DNA of 64,000 nucleotides, taken from contig OX031057.1 in NCBI GenBank assembly GCA_943736015.1, positions 39,704,501-39,768,500 on the forward strand, read 5' to 3'. How positions within the stretch are numbered: the first letter of the stretch is position 1; every line of letters starts with the position of its first letter. The notes beneath the pieces were generated by a model. The model had not been told where the DNA came from, ran no database searches, and was given only the letters and a program-made list of their open reading frames with translations. This DNA comes from Tridacna crocea (lineage: Eukaryota > Mollusca > Bivalvia > Cardiida > Cardiidae). Below, piece by piece: positions 21,808 to 31,755 of the stretch. The translations under genes and the position numbers were made by a program.

Positions 21808-22072
21808 CACTTTTCTCCCTTGATTTACTTCACTGCAGAAATAAACTTGCAAAACTTGTGTGAGATAATTGGCGTCTTCGTTCGCTTTCCGCGTTTTAGT
21901 AACACCCGTACTTTTACAAGGGAGGTAACCGTTTTATCTTGGAGACGAGACCGAATAATTCCGAATTAGCAACATCCGTTGAATACTGAAAACAAATTTT
22001 GTTTCAACAAGTCAACGAAAGAAATCAAATTAACTGATTTTGTCTGAATTTTGAGTCAAAAGGTCCTCGATA

Positions 22073-24974
22073 ATGTCTCAACAAGGCGCGGCCTTGCAAA
22101 GCTACAACAATGAGTTAGTAAAATGTAAGTTAAATATACACTTTTAGGTAGTAAACTTACACAAAGGTGTTCTTACTTTCTGACTGTTCGTCTCTGGTCT
22201 GGATACAGATTGAACCAATTTTCTTTGCCCAACTTAATGCCTTACATTGTCCTCCAGAGGCAATAGTCCGGGGGGAAATGGCCTCGGGGAGAATGATTGG
22301 GGGGGGGGGGGGCATTGTCCCCGGGGTGGGGGGAATTGCCTGGGGCCAGTGTGTGTGTGTGGGGGTGGGCGGGGGGGGGGGGGGCAATTGTCTTGATCTC
22401 TTACTGTATACATGTGTTAAATAATAACTATACCTCAAGCAGATACAAGAATATCCATTTCTCTACTCATATCCAGCTATTTCAGGGCCATCATGGCCCC
22501 CTTGTTCTGATTTCACATTAGATGCCTCTGCAGTCAGCACCATATAAAAGTTTTTGTTACAGCCCTAGACTTGTTTGTTACATTAGATGTGAATTAGTGG
22601 TAATTTTTGCTGCAACCTTTGTCAATTACATTCTGTTCATTTTAGCTACATTAACTCGTAACCAAATGAAAAAGTTTTCAATTGGACCAAATTCAGAGCA
22701 GTTTGCAGACAACAGTATTAAATGTTGCCGGATGCTGAAGTGGTGATTTCTGTTTTTCATAAGGTAGAAAACTGCGGAAAAAGGAGAAAATGCTGGATTA
22801 CCAGTATTTTCTCATCTTCCTGCGTTTTCTAAACCTCTCTTTCAGTGTTGTTAGCAGTCCAGGTTATGTGATAAAGGGGTTGATTCCATGTCTGCAGATA
22901 TTTTAAATATGGATGACTATAGCATTCTTTTGACTTTTATATTTACAAGGTGAAATTCTGGGTCCTTTTTCTTTTCAGGTATAAATGATTTGTGTGGCAA
23001 AAGAGATGAACTTAACAAACAAATAATGGAGGAAGAGGAGGAGAAACAGAAGCTGCAAAATGATATTAGGATATTGACTGAGAGACTAGCTAAAGTTAAT
23101 GAAAGTTTAAGTAAAAAGATGGCAGCTAGAAATGAATTTGACAAAACTATTGCCGAAACAGAGGGTGCATATATGAAGGTTAGTTTCATTAGATAGAGTG
23201 CAAGTTTTCAAATGCCTACCAGTAAACTCTAATCTTGCAAACTCTGAATTATTGATTACTCAAAAAAGGTTATCTTAACTCTTTACCAAAGAACAAAATT
23301 TTTCACTCCACCAAATTGACACCATCTGTGGGCAATAAAAAAAATATAGTGGTACTTAAAATAATGATTTCTGTCTTTGCTAGGGTAAAAAACAAAAAGG
23401 AGAAAAGATACAGGTTACCATTATTTTCTTCTTTTTTCAGTTTTTCAAATGCTTTTTCCATTGGGTTGGTAAAACTCAGGGTTGTGTTGTTAAGTGTACT
23501 AGGTTTAAATTGGCTAAACTCTTTACCACATGGTGAAATGTTATGTCCAATTTGATTTACCACATGGCAAAAATGTGGGCTTGTCCAAACTAATTAACCA
23601 CATGGCAGAAATGTAGGCTTGTTTAAATTTATTTACCACATGGTGAAAATGTAGGCTTGTCCAACTTGATTTACCACACGGCAAAAATGTAGGCTCGTCC
23701 AAATCAATTTACCACATGGCAAAAATGTAGGCTCGTCCAAATTGATTATCACATGGTGAAAATAAAGACTTGTCCAAATTGATTTACCACATGGCAAAAA
23801 ATGTAGGCATGACCAAATATTGATTTACCACATGGAGAAAATGTAGGCATGACCAAATTGATTTACATGTACCACATGGCAAAAATGAAGGCATGTCCAA
23901 ATTAATTTACCACATGACGAAAATGTAAATGTGTCCAGATTGATTTACCATATGGTAAAAATTCAGACTTGTTCAAATTTACTTACCACACAGCGAAAAT
24001 GTTGACATGTCCAAATTCATTTACCACACACCGAAAGTATTGACTTGTCCAAATTGATTTACCACATGGTGAAATTGTAGGCTTGTCCAAATGGAAAGCA
24101 GTTGCAAAAGACAATTTAGTCAGGGTTCAAATGATGGAACTTGTGTCTGATTGGGTATAAGAAATTGTGGGAAAAGGAGAGAATACTGGTTTTCAGTTAG
24201 GATTTTATCGTAAAGGGTTAGGATTTTATGGTAACTTTTTAGGGTTAACTTTTTACAGAATATTAGACCTGGGCCCATTTTCACCGATTATTCTTGAGAA
24301 TATTCTTAGTTTATTCTTCAATGTTTTCTAGATTTGTAAGTAATACAAACTCTTTGGTTTAGCCAATCAGAAGTTGTGTTACTTACAAATGTAAAAAATT
24401 CTGGAGAATAAGACAATGAACATTCTTAAGAAAGGTTGGTGAATATGGGCCCTGACCAAATTGGTAGCATTTGCAGATGAAAAATCAAAGGTGGCTCAAA
24501 TGACAAAAGATATCTTTGAAATTATTGTTAGAAATGGAGAAAATGCTGGTCGCTGGCGTTCCACCCCTTTGGCTGCTAAGCACGACTCACTGACCTTTTG
24601 CGGACAGTGTAGATCAAGATCAGACTGCACATTTTGATCTTAGATCTGCACTGTCCGATTAGGAGATATCTTTCCTCCAACTCAGGATTGTGTGGTAGAG
24701 AGTTAATAGGCTTTTTTCTCAAGGTTGCTAAAGATCCTTGTTGTATGACTGTGTGAAAGAGTTAATTTGCTGTTCCTTTACTGTCAGTGAAATATTGTCA
24801 TTAGCATCTTTTCTTTTTCTTCCAAGAGATTTCCCTTATTATGTAGTGTTACTTGTCTTCTATTTTCAGATTTTAGAAAGCTCACAGACGCTTTTGAACG
24901 TATTAAAAAGAGAGTCACAGAGTCTGCGAGAAAAGTCAAATGCCAAGGCTGCTGGAACAGCGTCCATGTCTTGA
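22073..24974 (+). CDS. SSNA1: SSNA1 (NA14) microtubule/centriole coiled-coil protein, complete, three exons
   Basis: Exons 22073-22124, 22979-23178 and 24870-24974 join to 118 codons plus stop; human SSNA1 has 119 residues. The protein opens [18 protein letters not shown] and goes on to [44 protein letters not shown] and [15 protein letters not shown], near-identical blocks to the vertebrate protein in the same order. Almost all of it is one long heptad coiled coil with charged, low-complexity ends. The family forms fibrils that bind microtubules, and acts at centrioles, basal bodies and in axon branching, with partners such as spastin; that is family knowledge, not visible here. Exon 1 ends in phase 1 (AAAT|GTAAGT), exon 2 begins after TTTTCAG, exon 3 after TATTTTCAG. 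Intron 1 holds long G runs and intron 2 a 38-bp minisatellite built from a MITE end. The start is the only ATG that gives the conserved N-terminus. Confidence 0.97.
22278..22386 (+). repeat. Long G runs with GT repeat, likely G-quadruplex
   Basis: Several G runs, two of them 15-16 bases long, lie within 110 bases, split by GTGTGTGTGTG. They are on the coding strand of SSNA1, in intron 1. Confidence 0.75.
22478..22514 (-). mobile_element. Solo opening hairpin of the AACAAGAGGGCC element class
   Basis: The minus strand reads AACAAGGGGGCCATGATGGC followed by CCTGAAAT, the start of this element class, with no tandem units to its left. It is a stub in SSNA1 intron 1. Confidence 0.4.
22651..22883 (-). 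mobile_element. MITE-A, worn copy
   Basis: TTAACTCGTAACCAAATGAA start; CAATTGGACCAAATTCAGAG; core GAAAATGCTGGATTACCAGT. SSNA1 intron 1, 95 bases before exon 2. Confidence 0.7.
23275..23494 (-). mobile_element. MITE-A, worn copy
   Basis: TTAACTCTTTACCAAAGAAC start; TACAGGTTACCATTATTTTC core. SSNA1 intron 2, just before the minisatellite. Confidence 0.75.
23515..24090 (+). repeat. 38-bp minisatellite, about 15 units, made from the MITE-A end
   Basis: Units read TTTACCACATGGCAAAAATG, then TAGGCTTGTCCAAATTGA, at steps of 37-44 bases. This is the first 40 bases of a minus-oriented MITE-A (TTTACCACACGACAAAATTT, TAGACTGGTCCAAATTGA). The last unit runs on into the next MITE-A bases (AAGCAGTTGCAAAAGAC). 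It lies in SSNA1 intron 2. Confidence 0.85.
24054..24222 (-). mobile_element. MITE-A, deleted copy
   Basis: The left end is the last unit of the minisatellite; GGAGAGAATACTGG is half of the core and ATCGTAAAGGGTTAGG the right end. Confidence 0.6.
24271..24452. mobile_element. GGGCCC-ended palindromic MITE (family C)
   Basis: GGGCCCATTTTCACC at the left and GGTGAATATGGGCCC at the right; middle GGTTTAGCCAATCAGAAG with inverted arms. It interrupts a MITE-A copy in SSNA1 intron 2 (ATTAGACCT before, TGACCAAATTGG after). Confidence 0.75.
24600..24660. repeat. Family-D short palindrome
   Basis: GGACAGTGTAGATCAAGATC pairs with GATCTTAGATCTGCACTGTC. It lies in the right half of a worn MITE-A. Confidence 0.65.
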
Positions 24975-25040
24975 GAGCTGGATTACATATATATCTGTGA
25001 TGTTCTTCTTTTCTTTCATACAAAAAAAGCTGTAAATATG

Positions 25041-25046
25041 AATAAA
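25041..25046 (+). terminator. AATAAA poly(A) signal of SSNA1
   Basis: An AATAAA lies 67 bases after the SSNA1 stop codon, in AT-rich sequence, and is the first such hexamer downstream. It gives a short 3' UTR of roughly 90 bases. Confidence 0.7.
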
Positions 25047-25846
25047 CATGCACTTCTAAAAGTTTTGTACAACATTCTGTAGTCCTTATTTACTGAAATT
25101 TTGTAACATGATTTTTGCTATCAGTACAGATGCATGGATTTGATAAAACTTTGAATAATTGATATGCAGTCTTTATGTACTTATGTCCTTTACTAAATGA
25201 CCAAAAGTTTTGTCCAGAGGTTAAGGTCTAATGATTATATGTCAGTAAAAGTCAGTTTTGTATCATTTCTTTAAGGACCAGTATTTTTCCCCAAAGATAA
25301 TCATAGAGAAAATCTGTCGGTGTAGTTTAATTTAAACATATTTTATTCGACAGAATTACAATATACATGTACATGAACAATACAATTACATTAAATTGAC
25401 AAAAAATAATCCTGCAGAAATGGATTGGAACGAAAGCGAAGCTTACAGAGTTCCTCTCCAATAGTTTGAGTTTGACTTTGCACAAGACTTTTGAATTGTT
25501 GTAATGATAAGAAAAGTGTCAGGATTCCATTTTTCTTTATGATTACAATGGAATGTGTTGCATTCTATATGAGAGACACTTTTCTCTGTTGTAATAAAAA
25601 AAAAGTACTATGGGTACCTTTCACTGAACTGTATACACAAAAAATTAGTGAACACAGTTTTTGTAAGCAAGCATCAAGTCTGAAAATAAGATTCACTGAA
25701 CTGCGTAACTTTACAATTTGAGCAAGTGTTTGTCAACTTTACACCACACCATATCTTCGGGTAAAGTAGGGATTGTATGCATGTATATTTAAACCCAGAA
25801 CATTTGTGTAAATCTATTCAGTTTACTGTAAAGTACTCCAGATCTT

Positions 25847-26075
25847 TCAACCCATTACCACACAATCCCTACTTTTGACGACCCTGAGAAAGAATCCTTT
25901 TGAAAACACTATGGGAAAAGGAGAAAATGCTGGTAACCAGCATTTTCTCCTTTTCCCACAGTGTTTTCTGCCCTTCCCAGAACAAATTTCAATTTTTCAG
26001 TCACCTTTATTTTGTCGTCTGCAAATGCTTTCAATTAGGACCAGTCTAAAATTTTCTCGTGTGGTAAAGAGTTAA
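25847..26075 (+). mobile_element. MITE-A copy, near consensus
   Basis: CCCATTACCACACAATCCCT to GTGGTAAAGAGTTAA. The left target reads TCAA. Confidence 0.92.
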
Positions 26076-26207
26076 CCCTAAGGGTGCCTACTTTGGCTGG
26101 ATTTGTGGCCAACGTAGATAGAGATAAGACTGCAAAAACTGTCTGGTCCTACCTTTGATCTGCACACTCCACTTTGCAGAGGCATTCTAAACAACCTTGA
26201 AATACCA

Positions 26208-26436
26208 TTAACTCTTTACCAAATGACAAAAATTTAGACTGGTCCAGATTGCAAGGATTTGCGGACGACAAATCAAATGTTACTGAAATGATGATTTTTG
26301 TTTTGGATAGGGAAGAAAACATTGTGGGAAAAGGAGAAAATGCTGGTTACCAGCATTTTCTCCTTTGCCCACAATGTTTTCAAAAGGCTTCTTCTACAGG
26401 GTGATTAAAACTCGGGATTGCGTGGTAATGGGTTAA
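26208..26436 (-). mobile_element. MITE-A copy, near consensus
   Basis: TTAACTCTTTACCAAATGAC to GTGGTAATGGGTTAA; core with one change (CTCCTTTGCCCAC). Confidence 0.92.
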
Positions 26437-27287
26437 TTGTCTCTTGTGCCTGGACTGAAAGGGTCTGTCATGTCTTATTCCATGCTCTAACGGCTAGCAC
26501 TTAATCTGTTAAGCACCTTCCACAACTATTGTTGCTTTTGTGATCTGTATAGAGCAAGATCAAAACATGCAGTCTGATCTTTGATCTACATTGTCCACCG
26601 AGATGAAAAATGGGAACAAAAGCAACCTTATCATTGTAACTATTTGAGTCCTGTCTCTAGTAGGAAATGCTAATTGCATTTATGCCCGAAGGGATAAATA
26701 GGAATTTTTTTTTTGCGGAACATTTTAATGTAAGAATTGATAATTCTATAATTCTCTAACATTTATATTTTCTTACATTTTTGGGACCAAACACTTCACA
26801 AAGATATTAAAATTGTATGAAACCTTTAGCTTTGTAATTCACTTGCAGTGTATTCCAGGTTTACCTATCTGTTTGTCGTCAATTACAACATTTTCTTTCC
26901 ATACATGCGTACACATTAATTTAGTATTCCTAGAACTCTGAACAAAATGTTCGATACTAAAATATTGTTGCTAAGACATGAACCTTAGTGTTTGTGAAAT
27001 TCAGTAGTTACCTCTGCTAAAGTCAGTAAATGTTTTCTAATCTAGGTGTGGAGGAACGTACATGCATCATTTTTATCATTATTTCTTGATTCACTGTGTT
27101 TGTGTTTCACAACAGTATCTACTTTCACCAACAAACAAATAGTGTTATCATTATGAAACATGATCAACAATATATATGCTCATAGACTGTGTTGAAAACA
27201 TGGAAGGTTTTCAAAAATGTTATATCAATATGAATAGAGTTTTTGTTCATGGTAAGCCATGCCATCTCTGTACAAAATGTCTGTTGG
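26437..27287. other. Intergenic stretch with one worn family-D palindrome
   Basis: Apart from AGCAAGATCAAAACATGCAG and CTGATCTTTGATCTACATTG (26550-26600) nothing is recognised. Confidence 0.5.
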
Positions 27288-27340
27288 TAACCCTTCACCA
27301 TGCAGTCTCAAGTTTTAACAAGCCTGACAGAGAAGGTCTT

Positions 27341-27568
27341 TTAACCCTTTACCACACAAGAAAATTTTGAACTGGTCCAAATTGAAAGCATTTGCAGACG
27401 ACAAAATAAAGGTGACTATAAAATAGAAATTTCTTCTGGGAAGAGTAGAAAACACTGTGGGAAAAGGAGAAATTGCTGGTTACCAGCATTTTCTCATTTT
27501 CCCATAGTGTTTTCAAAAGCCTTCTTTCTCGGGGGCATCAAAAGAAGGGATTGTGTGATAATGGGTTA
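27341..27568 (-). mobile_element. MITE-A copy
   Basis: TTAACCCTTTACCACACAAG to GTGATAATGGGTTAA. Short pieces of further copies flank it (27288-27340 left end, 27615-27641 right end). Confidence 0.9.
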
Positions 27569-27728
27569 ATAGTTGGAAAAAGCCGTTTTTTATACTGTTT
27601 TTTAATGATTTTTAAAGCTTTGGGTTGTTTGGTAAAAGGTTAAAAGAACACTTAATTGATTTAGGTTTAAACTGTACATATTGCTATTTTTGTGCCTTAT
27701 GTGAATGTCTGAAAGAACCCAGGGTTAC

Positions 27729-27843
27729 TTTAATCCTTTACTACACTATCCCAAATTTCAAAAACCCTGAGAAAGCTTTAGAAAACATTAGGGATGTTTT
27801 GAATTTGGACTAGTCCAAAATTTGTTGAGTGATAAAGGATTAA
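27729..27843 (+). mobile_element. MITE-A, internally deleted (115 bp)
   Basis: Both ends and CCCTGAGAAAGCTTTAGAAA are kept; from AACATTAGGGATG it jumps to TTTTGAATTTGGACTAG, losing the palindrome. Confidence 0.8.
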
Positions 27844-28060
27844 CTCTTCACCATAAAACAAAAGCTTAGAATTGTTTAATTCCACAGCATTTGCAGACAG
27901 CAAATCAAATGTAGCTCAATTTGTGAATGTTTTCTTTGACAGAGTAGAAAAACACATTTTGGAAAATGCTGGTTACTACCATTTTCTCTTTTCCACAATG
28001 TTTTCTTAAATCTGCTTGCTGAAGGCTGTGTAAAGTGAGGATTGTGTGGTAGAGGATTAT
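27840..28060 (-). mobile_element. MITE-A, worn copy sharing a TTAA with its neighbour
   Basis: TTAACTCTTCACCATAAAAC start directly at the end of the deleted copy; core AAATGCTGGTTACTACCATT. Confidence 0.75.
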
Positions 28061-28190
28061 CTTTAATTAATCCCTCCCTGACCTTCTGTGTTTTACTTGT
28101 GTGCCAGATAAATGAATTGGATGAATTCAAACTGTGACACTTACTATAATATCAAGGCTAATAAGGTAAAATCGTCAATATACAAGATCA

Positions 28191-28402
28191 GGGCATGTAT
28201 TCTCAAATCATTCTTTGTACAATTCTGAATATACCGGTAATTCTCCAGAATTTTTTGTGGTTGAAAGTAACACAGCTTCTGACTGGCTTAATCGAATCTA
28301 AATGGCCAAGGCTTTTGCCTTAGCCAACCAAATATTGTGTTGCTTTCTAAATCTGGATAGTGATTTAGTGTGCAATTTAGAATTGATGGTGAATAGGGCC
28401 CC
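28191..28402. mobile_element. Worn GGGCCC-ended palindromic MITE (family C)
   Basis: It keeps GTGAATAGGGCCC at the right, AATTCTCCAGAATTTT and TTCTGACTGGCTTAA in the arms; the left end is changed to GGGCATG. Confidence 0.6.
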
Positions 28403-28687
28403 ACACTGCACACTCCCTGCAGTCTTATCATAAGCAACTACTTCATTAAGTGACATCATTGGCAGTTTATAACCAAACCTCAAACTGCTTTTTGTCGGGT
28501 AGTATAGGTAAAGAATACACTAAAAGAATGTGCAGTCTGATCTTGGATCCTCACCAGCTGCTATTTAATAACACATGTATATTCTGGTAATAATAACCTT
28601 GATTCTGTAATTTCACTGTGGAAGACAGTGGTGTAGAGGTAGAGGGTTGACCCAAGGTATTGGGTTAAAATCCAGTGATGAGTTGAG

Positions 28688-28916
28688 TTAACTCATTACC
28701 AAACAACAAAATTTTAGACTGGTTCAAATTGAAAGCATTTGCAGACGACAAAATAAAGGTGACTGAAAAATTGAAATTTATTCTGAGAAGGGTAGAAAAC
28801 ACTGTGGGAAAACTAGAAAATGCTGCTTACCAGCATTTTCTCCTTTTCTTAAAATGTTTTCAAAAGGCTTCTTTCTCAAGGGCATCAAAAGTAGGGATTG
28901 CGTGGTAATGGGTTAA
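28688..28916 (-). mobile_element. MITE-A copy, near consensus
   Basis: TTAACTCATTACCAAACAAC to GTGGTAATGGGTTAA. Confidence 0.92.
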
Positions 28917-29216
28917 CCATGGAAACATTCCACTCCACATTGTAAGTATGGGTGAAGGTGTCCAAGTAGCTACTGGTATAGAAAAAGATTGATATTGGTT
29001 GTGAAACCTTGTTTCACAATTCACGTAAAAATAAATAGGTCTGAATTACAATTTTTCTTTTTTTACAATCTTCAAGACTCAAAAGGTCCATTTCATTTAT
29101 CTAGTCTCCAAGGGGTAAGAGTTGAAGATTCATGGAATACTGTTAACAAGTCATGATTATTGAATTTGTGTACAAGTAATAAAGTATATATCTGCTGGTT
29201 CATGTTTCTTATTTCT

Positions 29217-29480
29217 AGTTGAGCCAAGCCCAGTAGGGTAGTATGGTAGTGAACAGGACTTGAAACCAGGGAACTATTGGGTTGACTCCCAAGCTCAGTG
29301 AATTTCTGAGGATTAGTGATAGTCATTGTCAGACGCTTCATTCCTTTCTTTCTTTTAGACAATGATTGGCTTCATTCTTTTCTTACTTTTAGACAATAGA
29401 TATTTGTAGGAAGCAGCCAGTGGCTGGGGAAGAATTTTTTGCAAAGTTCTGGGAAAAGAAAGTCTGGGAAAGCATGGATA
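29217..29480 (+). mobile_element. SINE of the GATAGTCATTGTGACAGG family
   Basis: A tRNA-like head (GGGTAGTATGGTAG, CTATTGGGTTGACTCCCAAG) is followed by CTGAGGATTAGTGATAGTCA and AGGAAGCAGCCAGTGGC. Sister copies are at 44505-44805 and 60298-60540. Confidence 0.6.
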
Positions 29481-29496
29481 GGTGTACTAGCTGCAA

Positions 29497-29695
29497 TGAT
29501 ATAAGTGTCTGTGAGGTAGAGCGTCGGTCTTGTAACCGTAAGGTCCTGAGTTCGATACTCGTGAGCGGGTGTCAATTTTGGGATCTTTCACTGGCCCACA
29601 CTTTCGGCGCGAGTACTGGTGCAGTTCCCAGGAAGCAGAATCTAGAGAGATTAGTTTAAGTTGTAGGAACTTGTTTCTCAATCAAGTAATATTGA
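29497..29695 (+). mobile_element. tRNA-derived SINE with shared core, second copy
   Basis: Head: GTGAGGTAGAGCGTCGGTC (A box) and GTCCTGAGTTCGATACTCG (B box); core: CACTTTCGGCGCGAGTAC, CAGGAAGCAGAATC, GAGATTAGTTTAAGTTG and AACTTGTTTCTCAATC. It abuts another SINE on its left. Confidence 0.7.
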
Positions 29696-29729
29696 AAAGG
29701 TCGCAAAATACCATACAAACGAATTTCTA

Positions 29730-29876
29730 GATGAAATTTGTTCTGGGAAGGGTAGAAAACACTGTGGGAAAAGGAGAAAATGCTGGTTACCAGCATTTTC
29801 TCCTTTTCCCACAGTGTTTTCAACAGGCTTCTTTCTCGGTGGCATCAAAAGTAGGGATTGAGTGGTAAAGGGTTAA
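29730..29876 (-). mobile_element. MITE-A, left end missing
   Basis: It starts inside the element at GAAATTTGTTCTGGGAAGGG; the core and the right end are consensus. Confidence 0.85.
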
Positions 29877-30161
29877 GCCATCTTGGCACCTACTACTTGT
29901 ACATCAAACACATAACGACAATGGCCCTATCAGGGATCCTATTTTATTTGAAAGCCCTTATAGGAAACAGTCATTATAACTGGATATACCACAGATCTGA
30001 TATGTAAAACTACAACTCTTTAAGCAAACAAAAACATATTGAAAAGTAAAATAAAATACATGTTTAAAATTGTTAACAAACAGTCCTGTCAACTCCTGTG
30101 TTTAAATAGACACAAATAGGAAAATTTTCAAAAAACAGTGATAAAAAGGAGCAAATACAGG

Positions 30162-30380
30162 TTAACCCTTTGGCGCAATAAATTTTAACAACCGTGAAGT
30201 AAAAAAGCTTTTGAAAACATGAGAATAGGAGAAAAGTCTGGTAAACAGCATTTTCTTTTGCCCCAATGTTTTCTAATCTTTCTAAGACAATGGTCAACAT
30301 TTGAGGGATATTTAATTTGTTGCTCGTAAATGCTTTCAAATTGTACTAGGCTAAGATTTTGTTGTCTGCTTAAGAGTTAA
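30162..30380 (+). mobile_element. MITE-A, worn copy
   Basis: TTAACCCTTTGGCGCAATA start; AAAGTCTGGTAAACAGCATT core; TCTGCTTAAGAGTTAA end. Confidence 0.75.
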
Positions 30381-30543
30381 TCAACTCTTTACCAAACAAC
30401 GTAATTGTGGACTGGTCCAAATTGAGAGCATTTGCAGACAGGGGAAAATGCTGGTTACCAGCATTTTCTCCTTTTCCAACAATGTTTTCATAAGGTTTAT
30501 TTCTTTGGATTGTTAAAAGTTGGGATAGTTGGTAAAGAGTTAA
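30377..30543 (-). mobile_element. MITE-A, deleted left arm
   Basis: TTAATCAACTCTTTACC start; after TTTGCAGACAGG the sequence jumps to GGAAAATGCTGGTTACC; GTTGGTAAAGAGTTAA end. Confidence 0.8.
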
Positions 30544-30666
30544 CAGAATTTGCTGCATATCCCAATAAAGTTTTCAACTTTCACGTACACTAATCTCTTC
30601 ATTTGAACCATATTTAATTCGTCTTCTATTGAAACTTTCAATACAGAGGAATAAAAATTTAAAGGT

Positions 30667-31216
30667 GGCCCTTCAGGTCTTGGGACGAAAATTGTACAAA
30701 AATGCAAAAAAATCTTCCTTACACTCCCAAAGCCTTTTAACTTTCATTCATAAAACCCCACTAGTCGAACACCGTCCAACAACACGAGAAATTAGAGATT
30801 TACTACAGCCCAGGTCGACACCGAGGGGAGACACGTTCTATTTTTAGATTATCAATTCGCTCATTTACAAACAGGTATACACAGACGAAGTTTCAAACAT
30901 AGCGTTTGAAGAAGACTTTATTGAAAATAATTATTACATGTTTGTTATGTAATGGAATTAAAGCGTTATGAGTCACGTGCCAGTCACTAGGCATTCCCGA
31001 AATGCTTTATTGATTTTTGGCGCGAAATCTAAAAATATCTTAAGTGGCTACGTAGCCTTTTAAGGGAATACCATCAAAAAAAATTTTTTTTGTAATTTCA
31101 TGAATCTTAATTATTGATGATTTGTATTATTTTTTCATATGAATTTCAGTGGTATATATATTTTTTAATTCAGTGAGATGTAAAAATTCTAAATACCCAC
31201 CTTTAAGTCTAGGGGA
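30667..31216 (-). repeat. Inverted segmental duplication, copy 2 (uninterrupted)
   Basis: Read on the minus strand it matches 16291-17277 block by block. At 31040-31043 it has a single TTAA where copy 1 has a MITE-A. Confidence 0.8.
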
Positions 31217-31572
31217 GGTACTGACAATGGTGAATTGTGTTACAAAGTTGAGAACACAACATGCTGGTGCAAATGCTTGCCAGTATTCTAGTATAATTAT
31301 GCTTCCCTTCAGATACATACATGTACTCAATAGATTAGTTCAAACTGAAAACTTTAGCAGATGACAAATGCAGTGCAACTAAAATAATTGGAATTGTCTT
31401 TGAAAGGTTAGAAAACGTTGCAGGAAATGGAGAAAATGCTGGTTACCAGATGATAAGATAAAGCGATTGAATTTCCGAGTAAAGGGATACAAAACACTGG
31501 GGGAAAAAGAGAAAATGCTGGTTACCATCATTTTCTTCTCTTCCCAAAATAATTCTTTAAATTCATCCTCAG

Positions 31573-31755
31573 CAGAGCTCCAGATAAATGGAGTGATTTT
31601 GATTTCAAAATTGAAAATATTAATCATGCTCCACTAAACCCTATGTTGTGGGTACTCATTAGAATCATCTCGATGAGACGATTCTAGTGAGTACCCACAA
31701 CATAGGGTTTGGAAAGGATTTAGAATACCATCACTCCCTCTTATGTGGAGCTCTG
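31573..31755. mobile_element. hAT-like MITE (183 bp, 8-bp target duplication)
   Basis: CAGAGCTCCA and TGGAGCTCTG are inverted ends (the match goes on for about 25 bases). ATCCTCAG before and ATCCTCAT after give an 8-base target duplication with one change. CAG...CTG ends and 8-bp duplication are hAT traits. It lies inside a worn MITE-A and itself contains a 75-bp palindrome. Confidence 0.7.
31636..31710. repeat. 75-bp near-perfect palindrome
   Basis: AAACCCTATGTTGTGGGTAC and its inverse GTACCCACAACATAGGGTTT enclose a short centre (TCTCGATGAGAC). It is inside the hAT-like MITE. Confidence 0.85.

Larger units (their letters stand above)
21371..21836 (+). repeat. Tandem duplication of a 237-bp unit bearing a tRNA-like SINE
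   Basis: Two units (21371-21607, 21608-21836) both start TTGGTGAACGCGGGATGCAG, share GGAGTTGGTTACT and GGGTGGACTCACGACCA, and end ACTTTTCTCCCTTGATTTAC. Each contains one tRNA-like block. Confidence 0.85.
24244..24705 (-). mobile_element. MITE-A copy broken by family C and family D insertions
   Basis: GTTAACTTTTTACAGAATAT start, then family C (24271-24452), TTGGTAGCATTTGCAGATG, AGAAATGGAGAAAATGCTGG, a family-D palindrome, and GTGTGGTAGAGAGTTAA. Confidence 0.65.

Noticed and set aside
22157-22438. Open frames with poly-Gly or poly-Pro on both strands
   Set aside because: They only reflect the G runs in SSNA1 intron 1.
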